From positions 1-64,000 of the forward strand of contig NZ_RZYA01000015.1 of the NCBI RefSeq assembly GCF_004005495.1: a DNA stretch of 64,000 nt, in the 5' to 3' direction. The first letter of the stretch is position 1. Each line of letters opens with the position of its first letter. This stretch comes from Streptomyces antnestii. Lineage in GTDB: Bacteria > Actinomycetota > Actinomycetes > Streptomycetales > Streptomycetaceae. A model generated the notes under the pieces. That model did no database searches. It was not told the DNA's origin and saw only the letters and a list, made by a program, of their open reading frames with translations. Shown here in pieces: positions 17,809 to 26,969 of this stretch. The position numbers were made by a program, and so were the translations under genes.

Positions 17809-18034
17809 TGCGTGCCTCCGAAGGCCTCGTTGAGCTCGGTGAGCTCGGTGGGGGGATCTGTCGGATGTGCGGACATGTCGCTGGTATGGACATGTCACCC
17901 ATGACGCTACGCACGTAGACCGCCGGGTGGGAAGGGGGCCTGGATGCTGCCGTTGGTCTACTCCTGCGAAATACTGACCGAGCTGCGGCAATGGCCGCGA
18001 ATGGCGGAAACTTTCAGGAACGGGAAACCGTGGC

Positions 18035-18538
18035 ATGGGTGCTGACGTGCACGAGGACGGGAACAGCGGGCGGCCGGGCGCCGAATTCGACGCGACGGAG
18101 AGTGGTGTGGACCAGGAATTCCTCTCCCTGGAGCGAGAGTTGACGGTCTTCCTCCGGCGGGCCCGCGCGTCCTCGGGCGAGATGGCCCGCGCGGTCCATC
18201 CGGACCTCGAACCCGCCGCCTACGGACTCCTCGCGCGCCTGGAGGAGTGCGGGCAGCAGCGCGCCACCGAACTCGCCGCGTACATCGGCGTCGGCAAGGC
18301 CACGATGAGCCGGCAGCTGCGCGCCCTGGAGGAGCTCGGGCTCGTCGCCCGCGAGCCGGACCCCGCCGACGGGCGCGCCTGGCTCATCCACCTCACGGAC
18401 GAGGGCCGCACCAATTTCCGGCACGTACGGGATGCCCGGCGGGCGACCTATGTGCGGCAGCTCGCGGGGTGGGATCGCGCGGAGGTCGCGGAACTGGCTC
18501 GGTTGCTGCATCAGTTGAACGCGGGGGCGGAGGGGTAA
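18035..18538 (+). CDS. MarR-family transcriptional regulator
   Basis: This protein of up to 167 residues has a MarR winged helix: YGLLARLEECGQQRATELAAYIGVGKATMSRQLRALEELGLVAREPDPADGRAWLIHLTDEG, listed as consecutive family elements, with the recognition helix in GKATMSRQLRAL and the Asp-Gly-Arg wing. It probably binds DNA as a dimer and responds to a small aromatic or oxidant. ATG 18035 has no good ribosome site; GTG 18107 preceded by GGAG is a plausible shorter start at VDQEFLSLE. There is no adjacent co-directional target gene, so the regulon is unknown. Confidence 0.85.
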   Translation: MGADVHEDGNSGRPGAEFDATESGVDQEFLSLERELTVFLRRARASSGEMARAVHPDLEPAAYGLLARLEECGQQRATELAAYIGVGKATMSRQLRALEELGLVAREPDPADGRAWLIHLTDEGRTNFRHVRDARRATYVRQLAGWDRAEVAELARLLHQLNAGAEG

Positions 18539-18559
18539 AGGCTCTGCCGGTTGCTCGTC

Positions 18560-18640
18560 GGGTGCGGCTGCGTCGTGGCTGGTCGCGCTCACGCGGCGGA
18601 GCCGCATATCGATACAGCCCCGCGCCCCTTTGGGGCGCGA
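18560..18640. repeat. Streptomyces-type intergenic repeat with terminator hairpin
   Basis: The stretch around GCGGCGGAGCCGCATATCGA, ending in CGCGCCCC-TTT-GGGGCGCG (18621-18639), matches a sequence I recognise as recurrent between Streptomyces genes. The hairpin sits between convergent MarR and PP2C genes and can end both transcripts. Recognition is from memory. Confidence 0.6.
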
Positions 18641-18647
18641 CCGGCGC

Positions 18648-19433
18648 CTAAAGCTCCACGTACACCGCCGTCGCGTCGTCGTGGGTTTTGCTGCGGCGCA
18701 GGAAGACCCTGTCCTGTTCGTCCGCGTCCTCCAGGGCCCGTACGCGTTCCAGCAGTGCCTCCGCGCCCTCCTTCCGCACCAGGGCGAACAGGTCCGGCCA
18801 TTCGCCCCGGTGGAACTTGTCGACCCAGCGCGTGGCCCCGTCGGTGAGTGCCACGAGCGTGCGCGCGCCCGCCCTCGGCAGTTCGCCCGTGACCGCGCGG
18901 CCGGCGACCGAGGGGTCGGCGGCGGCCGTGAAGAAGCCGCCCTCCTTGTTCCGTACGGTCGCGTCGGCCACCTCGTCCGAGACCAGGGAGGAGCGCGGCA
19001 CCCGGTCGAGCCGGTCGTCCCGCAGCGCGGTGACCCCGCCCACCTCGTCCTCGACGAGCAACACCGAGTCGGACAGCACCAGATACTCGACCCGCTCCGC
19101 GTCCCACCGCGCCACGACCACGGTTGCCTGCGGGGTACGGGGGTGAGAAAGGTCACAGGTTTGACGATGGGTGTCGGCGGTACGCCGGATCGCCTCGGCG
19201 AGGATGTCAGTCAACGTCATATCCCGCCGCGAAACCGACAGTTCCCCCAATGCGCCGCCGAGCCGGGCCGTGAACCAGGGGACCGAATGCCGACAACCGC
19301 TCTCGCCGCGGGGTGGCGTGACCCCGTCCAGGACCACGAGCGATCCACCTTGCCCGGAGGCGGGTACGGCCGCGGAGGCGTAGTCCTCGTTGGGGCGGTC
19401 GGATCCGGGGTCCGTGGCGATTTCGATACGCAT
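18648..19433 (-). CDS. PP2C-family protein phosphatase-like protein
   Basis: This protein of about 261 residues has PP2C elements: RPNEDYASAAV near the N-terminus (metal-site Asp), LVVLDGVTPPRGESGC (the DGxG metal motif is here DGVT), LVALTDGATRW (second metal Asp) and a C-terminal DDATAVYVEL, the DD(A/C)T-type ending of the fold. It is a probable Ser/Thr phosphatase or a degenerate relative acting in signalling. It is cytoplasmic, with no membrane segment. The start is ambiguous: ATG 19433 gives the family N-terminus MRIEIATDPG; GTG 19448 has a GAAGG upstream. It is convergent with MarR and divergent from the conservon. Confidence 0.8.
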   Translation of the reverse strand: MRIEIATDPGSDRPNEDYASAAVPASGQGGSLVVLDGVTPPRGESGCRHSVPWFTARLGGALGELSVSRRDMTLTDILAEAIRRTADTHRQTCDLSHPRTPQATVVVARWDAERVEYLVLSDSVLLVEDEVGGVTALRDDRLDRVPRSSLVSDEVADATVRNKEGGFFTAAADPSVAGRAVTGELPRAGARTLVALTDGATRWVDKFHRGEWPDLFALVRKEGAEALLERVRALEDADEQDRVFLRRSKTHDDATAVYVEL

Positions 19434-19733
19434 TCGGCCAGTCTGCACGAGGCCTTCACAAGTGGCCCGTAGAGACGCGAGTTGGCCCGCATCGGCAGGT
19501 CAGGCGCCGGATTTGGGCCGGAATGATCAGCTCCGGCGATGCGTGGCGGGGCATCTTGCCAAAGCCTGTGGGAGACGTCCAACCGGCACTCCGTTCCGGC
19601 ACGGTGGTCATGCCACCGGGACTTGCTCCCCAACTCCCGCTCGATGTTCACTCCTTCGGGTGGCTGGCTAGGTGATGCGCGACCACTGCTCACCGGCACT
19701 GGAATGGTCTGGAGCCATCACCAGGGGGCGCGC

Positions 19734-22700
19734 GTGTTGACGGATCGTCACCCGTGCCCATGGGTAGACGAGTCAGGAATGCGAGCACCGGTGCGGAAGA
19801 TGCGGCCTCGACGCAAGGGCAAGCAAGCGGCCTCCGAAGCGGACGAGGGGCGCACCCCGGTCCCCACGGGACCCGGCATGTCCGCGAACCCTGCCGGCCC
19901 CGGCGGACCCACCGCCCAGGCCCCGGCAGGCGCCCCCGAAGGTTCCCGGCGACGCCCCGCGCGGGTGCGTAGCCGGCTCATCATCGCCGTCGCGGTCGTC
20001 GCCGCGGCGATCGCGGGCGCCTCCGCGCCCGCCCTCATGGCCGCGTCCGGGCAGGTCAGCGACTCCCAGGAGCTCGTGGACCTGGCCACACGGACCCAGC
20101 AGACCGTGACGCTCTCCCACTCCCTGGCCGACGAGCGCGACGACGTCACCGTCTTCATCGCCGCCGGCCGGCCCAAGGGGCAGGGCCTCCCCGAAGGCCG
20201 CAGCGCCCGCGTCGACCGGCAGCTCGAAGAGCTCCGCGCCGACGCGCCGCCCGCCCTGCGCCGCGACCTCGCCGACATCGCGGCCGTCCGCCGGGCCGCG
20301 CTCACCGGCAAGGGCGGCGCCCTCGAAGCGCACAAGGCGTACTCCAGCGCGATCACCGCGCTGCACCGCACCGCCGAGCAGCTCGCGGAGAGCACCCCGC
20401 CCCGCGCCGGCTCCGGCGCCCACGCCTTCGCCGACCTCGACCGGGCCGTCGACCAGGCCTCCGCCGCCCGCGGGCTCCTGCTCGCCGCGCTCGCCGTCCC
20501 CCGCGCGACGTCCACCGTCATCGACCCGGCCACCGGCCTGCCGCAGACCGTGGCCTCGCAGGCCTCCGGCGACGGTTCGGAGCGCGACGCCCTCAGCGCC
20601 GCCGCCCAGCAGGCCCGCGTACGCGAACAGGCCGCGCTCGCCGACTTCGCGGACGCCGCCCCCGCCGCTTCCGTCGCCTCCTACGACGCGACGGTCACCG
20701 GGCCCGACGTCACCAAGGCCGACCAGTACCTGGCCGCCCTCACGAACGCGCCCACGCTCTCAGCCGCCGACCTCGGCTACAGCCGCAAGAGCGTCGACGC
20801 CGCCCTGTCCGCCCGTATCGACCTGATGCGCGGCGCCGAGTCCTCCCTCTACGACCGGCGCACCAAGGACCTCGCGCTGCTGCGCGACGACGACGTCACC
20901 GCCCTCGAAGTGCGGATCGCAATCGCCGGTGTGCTCCTGCTCGTCGCCGTCGGCGTCTCGATGGGCATGGCGCGCTCGCTCACCAGGCCGCTCGCCGTCC
21001 TCCGCCTCGGCTCGGCCAGGCTCGCCGGGGACCCGGCGGGCGAGGAGCCGGTCAAGTTCACCGGCCGCAACGACGAGTTCGCCCAGGTCGTCCGGTCCGT
21101 CAACGCCCTGCACGCGCACGCGCTCGGCCTCCACGAGCGCCTCACCACGCTCGAGGCCGACCGCAAGCACCTGGTCGGCCAGCGCGCGACGATGGCCGAC
21201 GAGCGGGAGGTCCTGCGCGCCGAACTCGCCCAGGCCTCCGCCCACCTGGACCGCGTCCGGCACAGCATCCACGGCACGTTCGTGAACCTGGCCCTGCGCA
21301 CCCTCGGCCTCGTCGAGCGCCAGCTCGCCGTCATCGAGAACCTGGAGGAGCGCGAGCAGGACCCCGAGCGCCTCGCCACCCTCTTCAAGCTCGACCACTT
21401 CGCCACGGTCATGCGCCGGCACAGCGAGAACCTGCTCGTCCTCGCCGGCGCCGAGCACGGCCACGGACACCCGGGCGCCGTCCCGCTGGTCGACGTCGTC
21501 CGCGCCGCGGTCAGCGAGATCGAGCGCTACGAGCGGGTCCGTATCTCCGCGCTCCCGCCGCACGCGCACCTCGCCGGCTTCGCCGCCGACGACCTCAGCC
21601 ACCTCGTCGCCGAGGTCCTGGAGAACGCCACCTCGTTCTCGCCGCCCGACGCCTCCGTCGAGGTCTCCGGCTGGCTCCTGGAGGGCGGCGAGGTCATGCT
21701 CTCCGTCCAGGACGAGGGCATCGGCATGACCGACGACCGGATGCGGGAGCTCAACGCCCGTCTCTCGGCGTTCGGGGCCGACGAGATGTTCGACCCCGAG
21801 GACGGTGACGGACTCGGCCTCGGCCTGTACGTCGTGGCCCGCCTCGCCGCGCGCCACGGCGTGCGGGTGCAGCTGCGCGAGCAGAAGCAGGGCGGGGTCG
21901 CCGTCGTCATCGTGCTGCCCCGGTCGCTCCTCGCGGCGGCCCCGTCGGCGGCCGCGCCCCCGCGGGTCCAGGTGGCGGGCGCCGCGCCGGCCGTGCACCT
22001 GCCCGGATCCGAGGCCGAGGCCAACTCGAACGTCCTGAGCGGCCGTTTCCACGCAGCCCCCGACCCGCTGATCGCGGCGGCCGAGCAGACCGTACGGGAA
22101 GCGGAAGCCGAGGCGGATGTGCTCGACCAGGCCGAACCGGAGCCGGTCGCCGGCGGGTTCGCGCCGACGGCGGAGTCGCCCGCCGAACGGTTCGTGCCGA
22201 CGGTGGAGCCGGTCGCCGACGAGTTCGTGCCGCCGGCCGAGTCGCCCGCCGAGACGACCATGACCCTGCTCGCGCCCGTCCCGGCCATGGACCCCGAGCC
22301 CGCGCCGCCCGCCTTCCACGTCGACGACGAGCCGGCCCACGAGCGGGCCGCCGACGACATGGGGGCCGGCACCGGCCTCGGCACCGGAACCGCATTCGGC
22401 ACCGAGACCACATTCGGCACCGGAGCCGGATTCGTCACCGGAACCGGAACCGGAACCGGATTCGGCACCGGAACCGGATTCGGCACCGGAGCGGCGCCGA
22501 CCACCGCCGCCCCGGGCCTGCCCACCCGGCCCGAGGACGACCCGCCCCCCGCCCCCGAGGCCGCGGCCGGGCCCCTCATCCCCGCGGCCCGCACCCCCGA
22601 GCGGGAGCGCGTCACGGACAAGGGCCTGCCCAAGAGGACACCCAAGATCTCGGCCCCCGCGCCGGCCGCCGCGCCCCGTACCAAGTCCGTCGACGCGGAG

Positions 22701-22832
22701 GCCCTGCGCCGCCGGCTCGGCGGCTTCCACAAGGGGGCCAAGGAAGGCCGCCGTGACGTCGAGGCCGAGACCGGCGGGACGCAATGGACCGCAGAAGCCA
22801 AGGGGGACACAGTCGAGGAGGCAAGCAGTTGA
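19734..22832 (+). CDS. cvnA: Conservon sensor component CvnA (histidine-kinase-like ATPase with NIT sensor domain)
   Basis: The protein is about 1032 residues. A basic cytoplasmic N-terminus precedes membrane helix 1 (RLIIAVAVVAAAIAGAS), then a long helical outer domain of the nitrate/nitrite-sensing type, helix 2 (VRIAIAGVLLLVAVGVSMGMA), HAMP, a helical DHp-like region and a HATPase domain (EVLENATSFSPPD, DEGIGM, GDGLGLGLYVVARLA). The C-terminal 300 residues are low-complexity Pro/Ala/Glu with a Gly-Thr-Gly-Phe repeat (about 22370-22490). GTG 19734 has AGGGGG 6 bases upstream; ATG 19779 is an alternative. It heads a four-gene conservon and overlaps cvnB by 4 bases. In the family, CvnA senses a signal at the membrane and works with CvnB-D in a complex likened to eukaryotic G-protein coupling. 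Confidence 0.9.
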   Translation: MLTDRHPCPWVDESGMRAPVRKMRPRRKGKQAASEADEGRTPVPTGPGMSANPAGPGGPTAQAPAGAPEGSRRRPARVRSRLIIAVAVVAAAIAGASAPALMAASGQVSDSQELVDLATRTQQTVTLSHSLADERDDVTVFIAAGRPKGQGLPEGRSARVDRQLEELRADAPPALRRDLADIAAVRRAALTGKGGALEAHKAYSSAITALHRTAEQLAESTPPRAGSGAHAFADLDRAVDQASAARGLLLAALAVPRATSTVIDPATGLPQTVASQASGDGSERDALSAAAQQARVREQAALADFADAAPAASVASYDATVTGPDVTKADQYLAALTNAPTLSAADLGYSRKSVDAALSARIDLMRGAESSLYDRRTKDLALLRDDDVTALEVRIAIAGVLLLVAVGVSMGMARSLTRPLAVLRLGSARLAGDPAGEEPVKFTGRNDEFAQVVRSVNALHAHALGLHERLTTLEADRKHLVGQRATMADEREVLRAELAQASAHLDRVRHSIHGTFVNLALRTLGLVERQLAVIENLEEREQDPERLATLFKLDHFATVMRRHSENLLVLAGAEHGHGHPGAVPLVDVVRAAVSEIERYERVRISALPPHAHLAGFAADDLSHLVAEVLENATSFSPPDASVEVSGWLLEGGEVMLSVQDEGIGMTDDRMRELNARLSAFGADEMFDPEDGDGLGLGLYVVARLAARHGVRVQLREQKQGGVAVVIVLPRSLLAAAPSAAAPPRVQVAGAAPAVHLPGSEAEANSNVLSGRFHAAPDPLIAAAEQTVREAEAEADVLDQAEPEPVAGGFAPTAESPAERFVPTVEPVADEFVPPAESPAETTMTLLAPVPAMDPEPAPPAFHVDDEPAHERAADDMGAGTGLGTGTAFGTETTFGTGAGFVTGTGTGTGFGTGTGFGTGAAPTTAAPGLPTRPEDDPPPAPEAAAGPLIPAARTPERERVTDKGLPKRTPKISAPAPAAAPRTKSVDAEALRRRLGGFHKGAKEGRRDVEAETGGTQWTAEAKGDTVEEASS

Positions 22833-23332
22833 CTGCGCCCAGTCGTACGCCAGGTGCGTCCACATCTGGATTCGGACTCAGTACCGAAGCCCGGAACCTG
22901 CACTGGCTGCTGACCAATCTGGTGGAGGAGGTGCCAGGGCTCCTCTCGGTCGCGGTCGTCTCCTCCGACGGGCTGCTCCTGCTCTCCTCCGACCCCGGCA
23001 GGAACGCGGAGCGCCCTGCCGACCACAGCGGTGGACCCAAGGGATCCAGCGCCGACCTGGCCACGATCGTGTCCGGTGTCGGCAGCCTCACCATCGGCGC
23101 CGCCAAGCTGATGGACGCCGGCAGCGTCAAGCAGACCATGGTCGCGATGGAGCAGGGCAGCCTCTTCGTCATGGCCATCAGCGACGGATCACTGCTCGGC
23201 GTGCACGCCACCCCGGACTGCGACATGAGCGTCGTCGCCTACCACATGGCGCTCTTCGTCGGCCGTGCCGGGCACGTCCTCACGCCCGAACTCCGCAGTG
23301 AACTGCGCCAGTCCATGGAGAGCGCCCAGTGA
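22829..23332 (+). CDS. cvnB: Conservon component CvnB, roadblock/LC7 domain
   Basis: This 167-residue protein has a roadblock/LC7 fold (LHWLLTNLVEEVPGLLSVAVVSSDGLLLLSS, ... LTIGAAKLMDAGSVKQTMVAME, GSLFVMAISDGSLLGVHA), the domain that regulates small GTPases in the MglB/Bacterial-LC7 group. It should control CvnD. TTG at 22829 is the start: it has GAGGAGG at good spacing and forms a TTGA overlap with the cvnA stop. The gene ends by a GTGA overlap with cvnC. The whole arrangement implies translational coupling and equimolar synthesis. Confidence 0.93.
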   Translation: MTAPSRTPGASTSGFGLSTEARNLHWLLTNLVEEVPGLLSVAVVSSDGLLLLSSDPGRNAERPADHSGGPKGSSADLATIVSGVGSLTIGAAKLMDAGSVKQTMVAMEQGSLFVMAISDGSLLGVHATPDCDMSVVAYHMALFVGRAGHVLTPELRSELRQSMESAQ

Positions 23333-23757
23333 GCAGCAGTCCAGTCCCGAACATCAGTACCGGCGGTGTGAAACTGCCCACCCGCGGCGGCGACCGCAAG
23401 GCCGCCCGGGTGCGCCCCTACTCGCTGACCGGCGGCCGTACCCGCTTCGGTCACGTCCTGCTCGTCGAGACGTTCGTCGCCGCGCTCGAAGCGCCCGAGG
23501 AACGCCTCGAAATAGGGCAGGGCACGCTCTCCACGCGGATCATGCCGGAGATGCGGGCGATCGTGGAGCTGTGCCGCCGCATGCGCACGGTCGCCGAGAT
23601 CGCCGCGCTCCTGAAGATGCCGCTCGGTGTGGTCCGCGTACTCCTCAGCGACCTCGCCGACCAGGGAAAGATCCGCGTTTACGGAACCGGCCACGGCCCG
23701 GGCCAGCCGGACCGCGCACTGCTTGAAAGGGTGCTGAGTGGACTCCGTCGTCTCTGA
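23329..23757 (+). CDS. cvnC: Conservon component CvnC, DUF742
   Basis: This 142-residue protein has the DUF742 layout: N-terminal VRPYSLTGGRTRF, a central helical DNA-binding-like segment (MPEMRAIVELCRRMRTVAEIAALLKMPLGVVRVLLSDL) and a beta end (GKIRVYGTG). The middle resembles a winged helix, but family members act inside the conservon complex. The start GTG overlaps the cvnB stop by 4 bases. Its 3' end overlaps the cvnD start by 20 bases. Confidence 0.93.
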   Translation: MSSSPVPNISTGGVKLPTRGGDRKAARVRPYSLTGGRTRFGHVLLVETFVAALEAPEERLEIGQGTLSTRIMPEMRAIVELCRRMRTVAEIAALLKMPLGVVRVLLSDLADQGKIRVYGTGHGPGQPDRALLERVLSGLRRL

Positions 23758-24430
23758 AGGCGTCACCGAGGGCTCAGCCCCCGCCTTCGTTCCCGCCCAA
23801 CCGTCGTCCGGCTCCGGTCCCGGCACAGGCTCCCTCTTCGAACCCCAGGAAGAGCTCAAGGCCTGGCAGACGGACCGCACCCGCGCCCCGATCGCCACGA
23901 AGATTGTGGTGGCCGGCGGCTTCGGCGTCGGCAAGACCACGCTCGTGACCGCCGTCTCGGAGATCCAGCCCCTCCAGACGGAGGCGCTGATGACCGCGGC
24001 GAGCGAGGACACCGATGACCTCACCGCCACGCCCGACAAGACCACGACCACGGTCGCCATGGACTTCGGGCGCATCACGCTCGACGACGACCTGGTGCTC
24101 TACCTCTTCGGCACGCCGGGGCAGCAGCGCTTCTGGTTCATGTGGGACGACCTGGTGCGCGGCGCGATCGGGGCGGTCGTGCTCGCCGACACCCGCCGTC
24201 TGTCGGACTGCTTCCCGGCCCTCGACTACTTCGAGAGCTGCGGTCTCCCCTACGTGGTCGCCGTCAACCACTTCGACGGCTCGGACGAGTTCGACGCCGA
24301 GGACGTGCGCGAGGCCCTCACGGTCCCGCCGCACATCCCTGTCCTCATCATGGACGCCCGGCGGCGCATCTCGGTCGTCGAGACCCTGCTGGCCGTCGTC
24401 GGCCACGCGCTCGACGTCACTCCCGAATAG
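23738..24430 (+). CDS. cvnD: Conservon component CvnD, small Ras-like GTPase
   Basis: This 230-residue GTPase has the P-loop GGFGVGKT at residues 60-67, switch-II region LFGTPGQQRFWFMWDDL (DxxG is represented by FGTPG with Gln), and a base-recognition segment VAVNHFDG where N-HFD replaces the classical NKxD. A 50-residue acidic/Pro-rich N-terminal extension precedes the G domain. It is the signalling switch of the conservon, probably controlled by CvnB. GTG 23738 lies inside the end of cvnC. The downstream styA-like gene is 50 bases away and may be co-transcribed. Confidence 0.93.
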   Translation: MDSVVSEGVTEGSAPAFVPAQPSSGSGPGTGSLFEPQEELKAWQTDRTRAPIATKIVVAGGFGVGKTTLVTAVSEIQPLQTEALMTAASEDTDDLTATPDKTTTTVAMDFGRITLDDDLVLYLFGTPGQQRFWFMWDDLVRGAIGAVVLADTRRLSDCFPALDYFESCGLPYVVAVNHFDGSDEFDAEDVREALTVPPHIPVLIMDARRRISVVETLLAVVGHALDVTPE

Positions 24431-24480
24431 CTACACCCCTCAGCTAGTCACCACCCCTCAGCAGCAAAGAGGCACCCCGC

Positions 24481-25731
24481 ATGCGGAAGATACTCGTCGT
24501 CGGAGCCGGCCAGTCCGGTCTCCAGCTCGCCCTCGGCCTCCAGTCGAACGGGTACGAGGTCACCCTGATGTCCAACCGCACCGCCGACGAGATCCGGTCT
24601 GGCCGGGTCATGTCCACGCAGTGCATGTTCCACACCGCGCTCCAGCACGAGCGCGACCTCCAGGTGAACTTCTGGGAGTCGCAGGCCCCGAAGATCGAGG
24701 GCCTCGGCGTCTCCGTCGCCGCCCCCGGCTCCTTCGACCCGGGCCCCTCGCAGCGCGCCATCGACTGGGTGGGCAAGCTCGACGGCTACGCGCAGTCCGT
24801 CGACCAGCGCGTGAAGATGGCCGGCTGGATGGAGACGTTCGCGCAGCGCGGCGGCCAGCTCGTCATCCACGGCGCCGCGGTCTCCGACCTCGACTACTTC
24901 GCCCGCACCTACGACCTGGTGCTCGTCTCCGCCGGCAAGGGCGAGCTGGTCTCGATGTTCGGCCGCGACGCCTCCCGCTCCCCGTACGCGGAGCCGCAGC
25001 GCGCGCTCGCCGTCGCCTACGTGCACGGCATGGGCCCCCGCCCCGAGCACCCCGAGTTCGACGCGGTCCGCTGCAACCTCGTGCCCGGCGTCGGCGAGCT
25101 GTTCGTCATGCCGACCCTCACCACCTCCGGCCGCGCCGACATCCTCTTCTGGGAGGGCATCCCCGGCGGGCCGCTCGACGTGTTCAAGGGCGTCAAGGAC
25201 CCCTCGGAGCACCTCTCCCTCACCCTGGAGCTGATGGAGAAGTTCCTGCCCTGGGAGTACGCGCGCGCCACGAAGGTCGAGCTGACCGACGCGAACGCCA
25301 CCCTGGCCGGCCGCTACGCGCCGACCGTCCGCAACCCGATCGGCCGGCTGCCCGGCGGCGGCGCGGTCCTCGGTGTCGCCGACGTCGTCGTCGCCAACGA
25401 CCCGATCACGGGCCAGGGCTCGAACTCGGCGTCCAAGTGCGCCGCCTCGTACCTCGACTCGATCATCGGGCACGGCGACAAGCCGTTCGACGAGGAGTGG
25501 ATGCAGGGCACGTTCGACCGCTACTGGGACACCGCGCAGCACGTCGTGAAGTGGACCAACGCGATGCTGGGCGTCCCGCCGGAGCATGTCCTCAACCTGA
25601 TCGGCGCCGCCGGCCAGCTCCAGCCGGTCGCCGACCGCTTCGCGAACGGCTTCAACAACCCGGCCGACTTCGAGAACTTCTTCTACGAGCCCGAGAAGAC
25701 GAACGCCTACCTGGCCTCCGTCTCCGGCTGA
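24481..25731 (+). CDS. Styrene/indole-monooxygenase-type (StyA family) flavoprotein
   Basis: This 416-residue single-component-like FAD monooxygenase starts KILVVGAGQSGLQLALGL (GxGxxG at residues 8-13) and continues with family sequence such as STQCMFHTALQHERDL, the second FAD segment DLVLVSAGKGEL and a conserved ADVVVANDPITGQGSNSASKCAA ending. StyA enzymes epoxidise styrene or indole using FADH2 from a separate reductase (StyB); no reductase is next door. ATG 24481 has AAGAGG 9 bases upstream. It follows cvnD by 50 bases on the same strand, so it may be the enzymatic output of the conservon, in place of the cytochrome P450 seen in other conservons. The natural substrate is unknown. Confidence 0.88.
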   Translation: MRKILVVGAGQSGLQLALGLQSNGYEVTLMSNRTADEIRSGRVMSTQCMFHTALQHERDLQVNFWESQAPKIEGLGVSVAAPGSFDPGPSQRAIDWVGKLDGYAQSVDQRVKMAGWMETFAQRGGQLVIHGAAVSDLDYFARTYDLVLVSAGKGELVSMFGRDASRSPYAEPQRALAVAYVHGMGPRPEHPEFDAVRCNLVPGVGELFVMPTLTTSGRADILFWEGIPGGPLDVFKGVKDPSEHLSLTLELMEKFLPWEYARATKVELTDANATLAGRYAPTVRNPIGRLPGGGAVLGVADVVVANDPITGQGSNSASKCAASYLDSIIGHGDKPFDEEWMQGTFDRYWDTAQHVVKWTNAMLGVPPEHVLNLIGAAGQLQPVADRFANGFNNPADFENFFYEPEKTNAYLASVSG

Positions 25732-25767
25732 TCCTCCCCGGCCGATCCGCGGCGGGGCGCGCACCGG

Positions 25768-26928
25768 TCATCCGGTGGGCGCCCCCGCGGCGCCGACCCC
25801 GGTGTCGTCGCCGCTCGTCGCACCCTCCGGCAGCGCCGGCGGGGTGTAGCCCGTCATCGGCCCGTCGTCCGGGTCGGGGCGCACGGCGCCGAGGAGCGGG
25901 TTGGCCGCGATCGGCGACACCTTGACCTTCGCGCCCGGCCGTGGCGCCTGCACCACCATCCCGTCGCCCAGGTACATCGCCACGTGCGTCGCCTCCGGGA
26001 AGTACACCACCAGGTCCCCGGGCCGCAGTTGGTCCAGCGGGACCCGCGGCAGCCGCGCCCACTGCTCCTGCGACGTGCGCGGGATCTCCTGCCCCGCGTG
26101 ACCCCAGGCCTGCGACGTGAGCCCCGAGCAGTCGAACGCCGACGGGCCCTCCGCGCCCCACACGTACGGCTTCCCGATCTGCTTCACCGCGTAGGTGAGA
26201 GCCGCGTCCCCGGCCTCTGACGGCGGCCGCGCCGAGCTGAGCGCGCCGGACGCCATGAACGCCTTCTGGGCCTTGGCCGTCCCCGTGTCCTCCAGGCGGG
26301 TCAGCGCGGCGAGCTGGTCCGCGCTCAGCGAGGCGAGCAGTTCCTCGACGTCCTTGAGCCGGGCCTGCACCGCGTCCCGTTCCTTCTTCTGCCGCTCCGA
26401 CAGCTTCAGTTGCTCGTCGAGGGCCTTGCGCGCCTCGGCGGCCAGGTCGTCGGCCCGCTTCTCGCCGCCGACGAGCCGGTCCACGGTGGCCACCCGCTCC
26501 TGGGCCACCCGCCGGATCACATGCCCCTGGTCGAGGGCGTGCTGCGGGTCGCGCGCGAGGAGGAGGCGGAGGTACGGGGAGAGGGGGCTGCTGCCCTGGT
26601 ACTGCTCCCTGGCGAGGCGCCCGGCCGCGTCGCGGCTGTCATGGAGCGAGGTACGCGCCTTCGTGAGCCTGCGGCCCAGGTCGTCGGCGGTCTTGCGGCG
26701 CTCCTTGAGCTTCTCCGCGGTCGCGTTGTACGTCTCGGTGGCCTTCTCGGCCTCCCGGTACAGGCGCTGAAGGTCCGTCAGGAGCGCGGCGACGGAGGTG
26801 TCGGAGGTGTCGGAGGCCGCCGGGGGAGGGCCGGTGTCCGGGGTGGGGGCGGCGGCCGCGGGGCCCGGCGCCACGAGCATCGAGGCCGCGGCGGCCGCAC
26901 AGGCCCACCGCACAAGGCTTCCTGACAC
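25768..26928 (-). CDS. Secreted NlpC/P60 peptidoglycan endopeptidase with coiled-coil
   Basis: This 386-residue protein has a signal peptide (VRWACAAAAASMLVAPGPAAAAP), a long helical coiled-coil region (about 40-230, rich in EKLKERRKTADDLGRRL-type heptads) and a C-terminal NlpC/P60 domain with the catalytic Cys in AFDCSGLTSQAW, His in THVAMYLG, and a conserved PGDLVVYF. This RipA/p60-type architecture cleaves the D-Glu-DAP bond in wall peptides; the coiled coil usually keeps the enzyme inactive or directs it to FtsEX-like partners. The GTG start has GGAGGTGATG at ideal spacing. A hairpin sits just before this ribosome site. Confidence 0.92.
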   Translation of the reverse strand: MSGSLVRWACAAAAASMLVAPGPAAAAPTPDTGPPPAASDTSDTSVAALLTDLQRLYREAEKATETYNATAEKLKERRKTADDLGRRLTKARTSLHDSRDAAGRLAREQYQGSSPLSPYLRLLLARDPQHALDQGHVIRRVAQERVATVDRLVGGEKRADDLAAEARKALDEQLKLSERQKKERDAVQARLKDVEELLASLSADQLAALTRLEDTGTAKAQKAFMASGALSSARPPSEAGDAALTYAVKQIGKPYVWGAEGPSAFDCSGLTSQAWGHAGQEIPRTSQEQWARLPRVPLDQLRPGDLVVYFPEATHVAMYLGDGMVVQAPRPGAKVKVSPIAANPLLGAVRPDPDDGPMTGYTPPALPEGATSGDDTGVGAAGAPTG

Positions 26929-26935
26929 GTCATCA

Positions 26936-26969
26936 CCTCCGGTGCGGGGCGGCCCGTCCGTCCCGCACC
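26936..26969 (-). promoter_or_regulatory. Hairpin abutting the ribosome site of the NlpC/P60 gene
   Basis: GGTGCGGG (26941-26948) and CCCGCACC (26962-26969) can pair; the stem ends exactly where the GGAGG ribosome site (26936-26940) begins. It could be the last element of a leader that controls translation. I could not fit the region to a known riboswitch. Confidence 0.4.

Noticed and set aside
20760..22865. Long antisense frame across cvnA
   Set aside because: Composition is a shadow; cvnA on the + strand has HAMP, ATPase motifs and operon context.
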